DNA from: Pisaster brevispinus
Lineage: Eukaryota > Echinodermata > Asteroidea > Forcipulatida > Asteriidae
Length of the DNA stretch: 64,000 nucleotides
Direction: 5' to 3'
Assembly: GCA_023634235.1 (NCBI GenBank)
Contig: JAMKCF010000014.1
Coordinates: 7,465,001-7,529,000, forward strand
This document shows, one piece after another, positions 1 through 9,829 of the stretch (the first letter of the stretch is position 1; every line of letters begins with the position of its first letter). The position numbers were made by a program, and so were the translations under genes. A model generated the notes under the pieces. The model was given only the letters and a program-made list of their open reading frames with translations, did no database searches and was not told the DNA's origin.

Positions 1-593
1 GTTTCAACATAGCTGGAGCAAAATAGATAATTGATTGTTTTGAGCCGAGCTACCCGCCGGTATCAGTGCACGCAGGTGAAACAATTTGAACCAAAGTGAT
101 AACTTTTAATAAATGTTTTATTTTTATGGGGACAACACAATTCATAATAAAGTAGCTTTACAGTCATGAACAAGGTGTTCATTGATTTGATCCAGCGGAG
201 GATTTTTCCAGGTCGCCCATTTATATTCCCAACCCTTTTCCAGATGAGTACGTGGCGAAGTCTTTCCGGTGCCGCCCCACCGACATCTTTAAAAATTTAA
301 CGAAATACAATACATGTTTAATTCCACCAAGCAAAATCACGGGCATTCTTAATCATTCAAAAGAGGGAAAAGGTCACTGTATAGGCTTTGAGTGAATAAA
401 CCCCACCTTGCAGTTGTGTTTCAGTAAAAATGTGTTGTTCTTCCGTCGTATAAAAACAACTGTATAAATTGTTATAAAAATATTTATTTATCTGTAATTT
501 AAAAATATAGTATAGATATTATAGAGAGAGATTTCCTATTTATATTTTTGTATATTTATTTAATCTTTAATATTGCGTCTAGTCTGATACATT
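1..593. other. No gene seen; AT-rich flank
   Basis: No reading frame or RNA gene that I can support. The last 150 bases are strongly AT-rich and lead directly into the foldback element at 600. Confidence 0.5.
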
Positions 594-1432
594 TAGGAGT
601 ACGGAGCCCCTAAAGGGACAGGTGAAAACAAATTGAAAAGGTAAAAAAAAAGTTCAATATTATTTCGTTCCCTCGAAATACTATTTCGTTCCCTCGAATT
701 AGTATTTCGTTTCCTCGAAATACTATTTCATTCCCCCGAAATACTAATTCGTTCCCTCGAAATCATTTCGTTCCCTCGAAATATTATTTCGTTCCCTCGA
801 AATCATTTCGTTCCCTCGAAATCATTTCGTTCCCTCGAAATTATTTCGTTACCACGAATTATTATTTCGTTCCCACGAAATCATGAAATGCCGTTTCCTT
901 TACATTTCATTTCTGTTATTTAAAGCGTCTTACCTTGAACACGATCAACCCAAATGACATCTGATCGGGGAACACACGTGCAGCCACACAGTTCAGTAGT
1001 TCAGTAGCAACTCATAAATGCTATTTCGTGGGAACGAAATAACACTTCAATAATGTTTAATCTTACATGTCTCCTTACTGGCTCATTATTAAGGCCTCAT
1101 CTGAATATAATTTGCATACTGAGATAAATGAAACGGCATTTCATGGACTCCGTAGCAGTTAAAGGATTTTGAGTAAACGAAATAATAATTCGTGGTAACG
1201 AAATGATTTCGAGGGAACGAAATGATTTCGAGGGGACAAAATTATTTCGAGGGAACGAAATAATATTTAGAGGGAACGAAATGATTTCGAGGGAACGAAT
1301 TAGTATTTCGAGGGAACGAAATAATATTTCGGGGGAACGAAATAATATTTCGAGGGAACGAAATAATATTGAACTTTTTTTTACCTTTTCAATTTTTTTT
1401 TCACCTGTCCCTTTAGGGGCTCCGTATAGGAG
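594..1432. mobile_element. Foldback (inverted-repeat) transposon with 6-bp TSD
   Basis: The element spans 600-1426. It begins TACGGAGCCCCTAAAGGGAC and ends with the reverse complement of that sequence, flanked on both sides by TAGGAG (594-599 and 1427-1432), read here as a 6-bp target-site duplication. Each arm is about 300 bp: roughly 600-905 and 1125-1426. The arms consist largely of a degenerate short tandem motif, TTTCGTTCCCTCGAAAT on the left and its complement on the right, so the transcript could fold into one long hairpin. The middle, about 905-1125, is unique and shows no transposase. The reading frames on both strands here only translate the tandem motif. It is non-autonomous; I cannot assign a superfamily from a 6-bp TSD alone. 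Confidence 0.8.
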
Positions 1433-1674
1433 CACTTACTTGACAGAAACAGGTGAGCAATCAGCTTGCAGTGTGTGTGGTTGTTATTCCAAAAGTCGAT
1501 GTAGTTCATCCTTCATGCGCAAATCAGACCTTGACCATCTCCTTCAGGGATGAAATCACGCCTCGTTAAGTGGCACAACCCTTCCCATGTCGTTTTTTTT
1601 TTTCCTTTCTCGATTTTTTTTAAAAACATGTTCGGAACAAAAGTACCTGCAACCAGAATATTTTTGTCAAAGCG

Positions 1675-2690
1675 TACCGTTCTTATAAAAGCGCATTACA
1701 AACGGAGTCCCAATGCACTGTACAAAGTCAATTGAGAACAAACAAACAAAATTAGTCAGAGTTTAACAAATGAGTTTTGAGAAGGCGTTTAAAATGATCC
1801 AGAGTTTTTGCGTCTTTGATGTTTTGGGGGATTTTGTTCCAAAGAGTGGGAAGACGTAGAAAAAGCACGATGGCCGTATGACTTTTTCGATGCCAATGAA
1901 CAGGCAAGTGGAGTTTGTGATTGGGAGCAGAGTTTTCTTGGAGGCTTATTTTTGTGAATAAGTTCTTGCAAATATGTTGGTGCGTAGCCATAGATACAAC
2001 TATAGGTCATAGAAGAAGGGGTTTGTACACAATCCGTTGTCTAACCGGAAGCCAGTGCAGGTTGTATTATTATCTTGCTCATTCATGATGACATGATGGT
2101 CGTCGGCGTACATCATTCTATCAAAATAATGGCCCTTGATGTCTTCAAGGGGGATGTGTACAGAGTAAAACACAGCGGACCCAAGATAGATCCCTGGGGG
2201 ACACCACAGATTGGCACTTGAGGGTTCGAAAGATCATCGTTAATGACAACACGCTGGGTGCGGTTTTTGAGGTAGGATTCGAATCAACTGATTGCGTGAA
2301 CGGATACGCCGTATCTGTTTGTTAGACGCTGAAGCATGATTTTTAGATCTATTGTGTCGAAGGCAGGTGAGTAATCGAGGAGGACAAGAACAGCTTCTCG
2401 CCCCTTATCAGCTGCAAGAAGTAGGTCGTAATAAACACGGAGAAGGGCAGTCTCAACACTATGATGTTTTTTGTAAGCGGACTGGAAGTTTTCCTGAAGA
2501 TTGTTGTCAGAGAGGTAATCTAGAAGTTGGGCAGCGGCTGCACGTTCGATTGTCTTTGAAAGAAACGACAGATTTGCAATGGGCCTGTAATTCTTCCAAA
2601 CACACTGGTACGCAGTGCTCTGGTACGCTGGTCCCGGACAACTGTGGGTTGGTTTTGTACACAAATCATGCAACGCCAACTACCATATTT
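1675..2690 (-). pseudogene. CR1/L2-like non-LTR retrotransposon, decayed 3' half (reverse transcriptase)
   Basis: Read on the minus strand, 2679-2284 encodes NYRPIANLSFLSKTIERA and VLLDYSPAFDTIDL, the early palm motifs of LINE reverse transcriptases. About 2250-2100, in another frame, gives [17 protein letters not shown] and then MMYADD, the catalytic YxDD box. After about 2040 the enzyme is interrupted by a deletion. The C-terminal domain resumes at about 2010-1752 in two frames (APTYLQELIHKNKPPRKLCS; LWNKIPQNIKDAKTLDHFKR), so at least two frameshifts are present. The 3' tail near 1700-1679 reads AATGCGCTTTATAAGAAC, the GCGCTNTATAAGAA-type end of CR1/L2 elements. The same tail ends the SINE at 10362-10720. 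It is dead: 5' truncated, internally deleted and frameshifted. CR1 versus L2 is not resolved. Confidence 0.85.
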
Positions 2691-2759
2691 GCTGTAACAC
2701 TGTTTGATTGGGATCTGGATTATGGTAAGATTTTATTTTATTTTTTTTATTTTTAGTTT

Positions 2760-3566
2760 GTGGAGTGGATTTTCTGGACCAGCGCAACGCTTAATGAGAA
2801 TACATAAAACACATAGCGCCCAATTTTGGCGAGATCTGATTTTTTTTAAAAAGCTGTAGGCGTGTTTACGTGAATGGCAAAAAGTTTCGAATGTGATTTT
2901 GTACATGTCACTCTATGAGGGTCATGGAGACGATAGCGGAATGACCCTCATAGTTTTAGGAGTAGGGTAAAGTTAAACGAAAAATGGGGTTTGGTTGTTG
3001 TAAAAGAACATTAACAAAATTCTTGCGAGCAGACAATGTAACAATCTCTTCTTGGAAGCAGTGATGGCTCTGAAAAGAGCCGGTTGGTTTTGCCACCCTT
3101 ACGAAAATGTGGCTTTCAAGTCAACAGTCAAAAAGTGTCATTGAATCGGACAGCGCCATCATTCATTTACCAACCCAATTATAGATTGGGTGTGGGCCAG
3201 GTGACAAGTGGTCGAATTACAGCTGCACTGTGTTGAAGCATGATAAGCTATAATAGCTCTATGTGTAAGCAATTTGAATCAAACGGATAGTCCAGGTGTA
3301 CATACATGTTCTGCTGCATAAATAGTTTCAAGTTTGTTTCAAAGCTTTGAAAGTATATCATGCACTGGATATTGTTGTATAATGGACAAACATCAGTTTC
3401 CCTCCTCTATGAATGATCTACTGCATAAGAAAGTTATTGTTTCGCTTGTCGTTTTTAACACATGCATACAACACGTATCTACTACTAGTAGTCCACCATG
3501 TCTACTTCACTCGTATGCTGTGTGACTGGTTGGCTTGGCTGGCTGATGATGGAGGATGTGGCTTGG
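2760..3566. other. No feature recognised
   Basis: About 800 bases without a supportable gene. The short plus-strand reading frames at 3334-3598 show no family motif or splice context. Confidence 0.4.
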
Positions 3567-3666
3567 CACCCGATTCGACTACCCACCGCTACTTATAAGT
3601 AAGGCTTGGGGGGCAAATAAGCCATGGTATTAACGTGACCGAAATATATTATCATCTTACATAATA
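3567..3666 (+). repeat. 100-bp dispersed repeat, copy 1 (inverted partner at 41794-41892)
   Basis: From CACCCGATTCGACTACCCAC to TTACATAATA this block is nearly identical to the reverse complement of 41794-41892. Homology drops off quickly on both sides. It holds a central ACTTATAAGT palindrome. No target-site duplication is evident, so it could be a small transposon, a duplicated exon or a promoter fragment. Confidence 0.75.
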
Positions 3667-4620
3667 CGCCAGGCATGCTTAGAAGCGGGCCTGAAGCCAG
3701 AGTCGAGGCCGGCCGCGAGGTGGCAGGTGGCACACCTCTCATCACGTGTTACTGGTCTGGTGACACCATCTATACAGGTGGTATAGTGACCCCATCTATT
3801 CGTGTGAAATTGACATTGCATGTTAGCGATGGCCGCATAATGCAGAATACCGTTTTTGTGAGCTACATTTATATCTGAGACTGGCCGATTCTTCTCACTT
3901 CTGTGTGCGAGTTAATTAATTACTAAAATTAAAAATTAAATACTACAGTACCTGCCATACGTCAGACGAGTCCGACTAATGTCCTCAGTCATCTGATTGT
4001 TGACCAAGCAGTGGCAGTGCTTGAAATTGTAATGTAAGTACACCTTGAGTCTTGACCAGTTTGACCTATCACCAGTCATGCCAGTCAGTACATGATCAGA
4101 TGATGTAGTGACCATGGTCACGGTGACCTATATTTTATATTGATAATAACATTTTGGCTTGGGCTTGGGGCTTGGGGTCCTGTAGGGAGGGGTAGGCTAG
4201 ACATGACTACTGATCATAGGTCTCACACCTGTACTCAGTACAGTTTTAATACTCCATCATTGTTGTCCGTACTTGTACTATAAGTTAACTAAGTTATACT
4301 AGCACTAGCTAGTATAGTAGTACTAGTCATGCTAGTACTGTAGTAGTACAGTAGTGAAGTACCAGCAGTAGCAGTACTACGTTCATTTACTTGCAGTACT
4401 ACAACACTGTGTATGCTTTCCCCTGACCTGAGCCTTTATACTCTTTGTATACTACACTAGGGCTTTCAGGGGGTCAAACATTTTGGGTCCCTATATAACT
4501 CAAAAGTATAACGCTGTCGCTAAACTTTTATTAGTTACATTTTCAAAAAAGTCATTGATACATTAGACCCAGTAACTTTTTTTGTTCTCGAATTTTTGAC
4601 ATCTGCGGTCGTCTCGCTTG
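3667..4620. other. No gene; CTAGTA-type low-complexity patch
   Basis: No supported gene. Bases 4275-4395 are a scrambled low-complexity run of CTAG, TAGTA and AGTACT words with no clear period. Confidence 0.45.
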
Positions 4621-4624
4621 TATC

Positions 4625-4830
4625 GACAGGTGCCCTGCCTCAACCACGTAGTCTAGTCGTAATGGTTGCGGCAGGTCACCCGTCTTAAATTTGACAGGTG
4701 CCCTTTCTACAGCATAGTCGTCACTGTTAAGAAAGGGCACCTGTCTAATCATCGGGTGCCCTGCCTCAACCGTGTAATCATCACGATCGAGGCAGGGCAC
4801 CCGTCAAATTTAAGACGGGTGCCCAGCCTC
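4625..4830. repeat. Cluster of three ~50-bp hairpins joined by short palindromic linkers
   Basis: Three adjacent stem-loops lie at 4625-4684, 4693-4745 and 4753-4803. Their arms share GGTGCCCTGCCTCAACC or GGTGCCCTTTCT and end with the inverted complement. The linkers GTCTTAAATTTGAC (4682-4695) and GTCAAATTTAAGAC (4803-4816) are inverted versions of each other, so stems can also form across linkers. A partial fourth arm follows at 4814-4832. The hairpin tips differ between copies while the stems are kept. No protein reading is plausible. Confidence 0.75.
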
Positions 4831-4835
4831 AACCT

Positions 4836-5297
4836 CAAAACTTAGTAGGCCTACATGTAGGTGTTTCTAAAGGCTTCGGAACCTAGCCAGCGCAGAGCAA
4901 AGCATGCAGCACAATTGCTCTTTCATTCTTAATTTCTACATATTTTATCCAGAAGGGTACTTGTTATACAGTCTCTAATCCTCTTAATTTTGTTGTGGAG
5001 TTTACACATTTTGAGTAAATACTGAAAGAGTTGTTTACATCAACACTTGTAATAGTCCCGGGTGAAATTTGCATTAAAGAATGTTCAGATGTGCTTACAT
5101 GTACATGATGTACGCGCATTGTGTAATCATAGCTACCATAGCTGTTAAATTAGACATAGGCTCACTGTAAAAATAGAATACACCACTGGCCCTTTCTTTT
5201 TCAGGATGATTGACCTTTGCATTCTAAGCAAGGTTATTTCCTATCAGGCAAGATTCTATGTTGTTAGGGGAGACCGCCAACATACATGTTGTTAGGC
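4836..5297. other. No feature recognised
   Basis: No gene or repeat that I can support. Confidence 0.4.
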
Positions 5298-5375
5298 TGT
5301 TAGGCTGTAGCTCTGTTATTGGAGCACTGGCATGTAAACCCAGAGATCATAGGTTCAAATCCTGCTCTAGTTATT
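5298..5375 (+). repeat. tRNA-like SINE head or tRNA pseudogene
   Basis: The segment has a D-arm-like TAGCTCTGTTATTGGAGCA (GCTC/GAGC stem, Pol III A-box type), an anticodon-like stem-loop CTGGCATGTAAACCCAG with loop ATGTAAA, and a B-box-like AGGTTCAAATCCTG. The acceptor strands do not pair, so it is not a functional tRNA. The loop would read GTA, but the stem resembles threonine tRNAs more, so identity is open. The run into CTCTAGTTATTCTG and AT-rich DNA is what a tRNA-derived SINE would show. Degenerate SINE is the best reading. Confidence 0.5.
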
Positions 5376-5940
5376 CTGTTTTTCCACACAATAAAAATTA
5401 AAATTTTAAAAGTAATTTTTTATAGATTTGATAAATTGATAGACTTTTATTTTGGGGTATTGAACACAAACATTAATATAATTTGTATAAATTTAGAGAC
5501 TCCAAATTGTTTCAAATGCACATTTAATTATTTATTTTTGTCCGTAGTACTAATTGCCATGTTTGTTTTATGTTTACACAGGTACTCTATAAAGATGTAT
5601 GTTTTGTGACTACTTGTGACTGTGATGCCGGAAAATCAATTAGTTTGAGTGGTTCAGAAAAATGGGTAATTATTTTTGTAACTGAATCTTCAGTGATAAT
5701 TAAGAATTACTAGTGGACCCTGCTCTTAAAGGTTTGGTGAATTACTCAGTATATATGTTTTTATTTGACACATTATACTCTCATCAACACAAGAAAAATA
5801 CTATGAAACTTCATTGACCTTTTTGTTGCAGCTGAAAGTGCTTTTATTGAACCAAAACTTATCATTGCCTGAACGGGAAGAGTTAACAACCATTAAGGGC
5901 ATTTTTGCCCTAACAATTTTTTGAAAAAAGAACAAAATTA
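5376..5940. other. AT-rich, no gene recognised
   Basis: AT-rich DNA. The 96-codon plus-strand frame starting at 5319 begins inside the tRNA-like segment and has no recognisable domain. Confidence 0.4.
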
Positions 5941-6226
5941 AAGTCGGCCTATACTTGGCAGCTTGCCAAGGCCTATAAAATAAAGTCGGCCTATACTTGG
6001 CAGCTTGCCAAGGCCTATAAAATAAAGTCGGCCTATACTTGGCAGCTTGCCAAGGCCTATAAAATTAAAGTCGGCCTATACTTGGCAGCTTGCCAAGGCC
6101 TATAACAAATATAATCGGCCTATACTTGGCAGCTTGCCAAGGCCTATAACAAATATAATCGGCCTATACTTGGCAGCTTGCCAAGGCCTATAACAAGTAA
6201 AGCGAGCCTAAAACTTGGCAGCTTGC
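5941..6226. repeat. Seven-copy tandem repeat (~42 bp) with internal palindrome
   Basis: Seven head-to-tail units, each carrying GTCGGCCTATACTTGGCAGC followed by TTGCCAAGGCCTATAA. TTGGCAGCTTGCCAA inside each unit is a near-perfect palindrome flanked by inverted GGCCTATA/CTATAGGCC-like words, so each unit can fold into a hairpin. Linkers change in blocks (AAAATAAA in the first units, AACAAATATAA in later ones), and the last unit is degenerate. This suggests local expansion by slippage or unequal exchange. Confidence 0.9.
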
Positions 6227-6947
6227 CAATGATTCAAAATTTGGTAAAAATACTAATACAAGTGAAGCCGTAAATGCATAGTTCATTCCATCGTTTGTAC
6301 TCACGATCGGAATGGCCCCACCTGAACTGATGGGCGCCCGGACTATGCTTACAATTCGGCTTTGATTTAAAAGGAATTAATAAAAAAGGAGGCAATGTCA
6401 GTCCTGATCCCACAAAATACGCCATATCCCTTAAAAAGGTGGTGTGCAGGGGTGGCGGCGGGTTGAATTGATCCCGCTTAATGAGTAGCTGCAACAAAAG
6501 TGATCAACAAAAGGAATCTGGTCAACCATCCCCTTCCCCCAATCCCCCTCCCTTTTGTTACCCTCCTTTGTGTTCAGCCGCCTGATTTCTCTGTGTATTT
6601 TCCTCAGCATCATCTATTTCCACTTGACTGCTTTTGTTACATCAGTAATGAATACGTGTACCTGTTTATGTTTGTAGTCTTGTCATTTTAGCCTTCGAGA
6701 AAGACTCTGCTAGGGTCGAAACGTCAGGCCACTAACTATTTTTTATTTTTTTTGCATTTATACCATAGGTCCTTTTGGTTGGTAAGTAGTTTGCAACAGT
6801 TAGTTCTATTTTTCAAATAATTAAATCCTAAAATAATTGTCATAACTGACAAAGTAACCTTAACTAATGCTGCGAGCGCCAAAGATATGCATGCTTTACT
6901 TGCAGTAGAACATTGGAAACTAAGAAAAAAAAGAAATGTGGATTTTT
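6227..6947. other. No gene recognised
   Basis: Short frames only. AGGGTCGAAACGTCAGGCC at about 6712-6730 resembles repeat-associated words seen in invertebrate retroelements, but nothing else supports an element. Confidence 0.35.
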
Positions 6948-7245
6948 AGCTGTTCCGACTTACTGTCGGAACAGGTTTTGTTTTCGTCGAGATTTTTATT
7001 ATTTTTATTATTATTAGCTGTTCCGACTTACTGTCGGAACAGGTTTTGTTTTTGTCGAGATTTTTATTATTTTTATTAGCTGTTCCGACTTACTGTCGGA
7101 ACAGGTTTTGTTTTTGTCGAGATTTTTATTATTAGCTGTTCCGACTTACTGTCGGAACAGGTTTTGTTTTCGTCGAGATTTTTATTATTAGCTGTTCCGA
7201 CGTAGTGGTCGGAACAGCTATTGTTTTTGTTAAGATTTTTATTTG

Positions 7246-7281
<36 letters not shown>

Positions 7282-7355
7282 GCTGTTCCGACGAAGTGGT
7301 CGGAACAGCTATTGTTTTTGTTAAGATTTTTATTTGTTTTTATTATTATTATTAT
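6948..7355 (+). repeat. Six tandem copies of the array's 5' leader hairpin
   Basis: Copies begin at 6948, 7016, 7078, 7134, 7190 and 7281. Each starts AGCTGTTCCGAC, passes a 5-6-nt loop, then GTCGGAACAG, a T-rich segment (TTTTGTTTTCGTCGAGA) and a TTATTA microsatellite. Copies 1-4 have loop TTACT; copies 5-6 have GTAGTG or GAAGTG and a longer 12-bp stem. The stem is kept while the loop changes. The first ten bases are the inverted complement of CGGAACAGCT near every unit's 3' end, so these are most likely repeated 5' termini of the rolling-circle element that follows. Confidence 0.8.
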
Positions 7356-9004
7356 TCTTTGTATCTCAAAAGCTCATAGGTTTAACCAGGGCATTTTGTT
7401 AAAGCCAAAAGTCATACTTGGCTTAGTATAAAAGAGTCAAATCCTATATCATATTAAAGCTTAGGTTTTGAAGTTATAGAAAAGTGTAATTAGCTTAAAT
7501 TAATTAATTAATTTACTTAGTTATAATGGCATGAATATTTAATTAGCCAATCTTTAGACCGCCATATCTCAAAAAGTATACGTCCGATCGTCAAACTTTT
7601 TTCGATTTTAGACTTCTGGAATACTGTAGATGTGCATCGCGGCATAAAATTACGGACGACGTCACAATGACGTCATTTATTGCGCGTTTTGTATCTGTGT
7701 ACAAACACACAGGATAAAGTGAAAACAAATCCGACTTCTAGAAAAATAATTTTTCAATTAAGCTCAAATTTAACGTCCTAGATTACACACACATTTCTTA
7801 AAACAAATAAGATTTTATTGTCTTTCAGTTTAAAAGCTTCAAAACTTATTGAAACATTGTCAGTAGAAAAAAAAACAAATTCTCAGGCAAATTTAACGCC
7901 ATGGGTACTTTGCCTATAATCTGTGAGTTTATAAATAAAAACGGACTCAAGCTTTAAACGTTTTAAACGACTGAGGGCGCTATACGAGTTTAACGGTGCT
8001 CTTGCTTGCTTGTTTTCAACTCGATCAAGTCTTAGACCCATATGATCTGTGTTTGTGCGATTTTTGTATGTAGAGTATATTATAAAGAGTCATTCCTGCG
8101 CCGACTGACACAAGTCTACGTTCATTCACAAGAATCGAGAAGAATTTTCTTGCTCTCAGCGCAGAGCGATGTGTCTGCTCAGATCTTGTTGTTATTCAGC
8201 GTGAACGTTGAAAATCGAACGCCGTGTGTTGGAACGATGTTGCCCGCGTGTCAGACTTGTCTGCGCTTGGGTCCCGTTCACCGGAAAACAATTTTTTAGG
8301 TTTCTTATGCAAAGGCATTACTTGCAGCTGAATCATGAAGGAAACAATGCTACCCATTCGCCTGAAACCACGTTTTTAAGGTTCTTGTGCGAATGCATTA
8401 CTTCGGGAAATCACTATGTAGCAAACAACAAACCTGTTGGGGGTTGCAATGAGGCTCGAATTGTAGCTGAATGGGGAAAGGTGTAGAAAAGAAAAAAATA
8501 CATTTTTCATGGATGTGCATGAAGAGCCAAAATGAACAATAAAATCATATCCAATATTTACTATTTTAGCCCAACAAAAACATTCAGTATTAAAAAGACA
8601 CAACAAATGTTAGTACAAAATTTAAATCGTCTACCCAAAATTATTATGTGCTACTAAAGCGCAATTGTGGCATGCACTGAGAGTGAGATGTTATCAGCGG
8701 AAAGGCGTAGTAACAGAATAATGATTCGTTTTGAATTAATTCGTTTCAAATTCATAATTCTTTGATAAGAGTGGCAGTTCGTGCTACGTACTAACTTATT
8801 AACTTATACCGCATTAAATATTTTATCGCAACAAAAATAACAAACACGATATTAAAAAGTTTTTTTTACAATTATGATTTTAATACAACAGCATAGACCA
8901 ATCTTTATTTACTAACTTGTGAGACCTGTGGTGTGATTGCTTAACATACTAAATTGTGAAACCTATTCAATGATATACAGTCTTGTGTGGTTTGCGTACT
9001 AACT

Positions 9005-9460
9005 TGTGAGACCTGGACCCAATTTCATGACTCTGCTTACCGTAAGCAAAAAAACGACGCTTACGGAAGCAGAGAATTCCGTGCTTACGTCAAGCGTATT
9101 TCAGGGGTTAGCAGAGAATTACGTCTTTTTTCTCGTGTGTTCTTCATGTAACTAGGCATTCTTCGCTTACACAGCTAGCGCAGAAATTCGACGCTTGCAA
9201 AATAAGCGGAGAATGTTGACCGTAAGCATGGAATTCAGCAGTAACCAGAGCATGTAATTGGGCTCATTTGTTTAAATGAGCGATAGTTCACTTTATACGC
9301 TAAGTTGTGAGACCCAGGCCCAAATACATGGCTCTGCTTACCAAAAGCAAATAATCAACGCTTACGGCAGAGAATTCCGTGCTTACGTCAAGCGTATTTC
9401 AGAGGTTAGCAGAGAATTTTGGCTTGTGCGCGTGTGTACTTGACGTAACTAGGCAATTAT
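9005..9460 (+). repeat. ~300-bp internal repeat of unit 1 (two copies, the second partial)
   Basis: Two blocks start GAGACCTGGACCCAATTTC (about 9008) and GAGACCCAGGCCCAAATAC (about 9309). Each contains ACGTCAAGCGTATTTCAG and AGCAGAGAATT. Unit 2 carries the same repeat in five copies, so the copy number varies between otherwise matching units. Confidence 0.75.
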
Positions 9461-9829
9461 TATAGTCAATGTGTCGCTGCACTTTTTGATTGAATTGTTT
9501 TACGTTTATCCGAACTGTAAAAATGTAAACGTTTAACCGGTTGATCTGTTGGTTAACCGTGTAACCGTCACAGGCTTAGTATACATGCTAACTTGTGAGA
9601 CATGTTCCTCGGTAACAAAATTTCGAGTAAAAGAAACGTTAACACATCTGCGGTTGTGATCAAAAACATTGCCTCTTCAGTGCATCATTATTTGGCTCTG
9701 CACAATCGAATTGTTGTGGAACGCCCTCTAGCGTTCAATGTTTCTTGCATTTATTACCTCAAGCACAGTTTTCATATAACAAAGACTACGAGCCTGATTG
9801 GAAACGATAATTATGTGCATTTCAAGTTC

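Noticed and set aside
1097..1553. Overlapping frames of 112 and 116 codons
   Set aside because: Both translate the short tandem motif of the foldback element's right arm and its flank.
5941..6226. CRISPR-like regular repeats with palindromes
   Set aside because: There are no unique spacers: linkers are near-identical short AT runs, and the genome is eukaryotic.
6681..6735. Penelope-like element terminus or hammerhead ribozyme
   Set aside because: GTCGAAACGTC has a superficial likeness, but the CTGATGA core and GIY-YIG coding sequence are missing.
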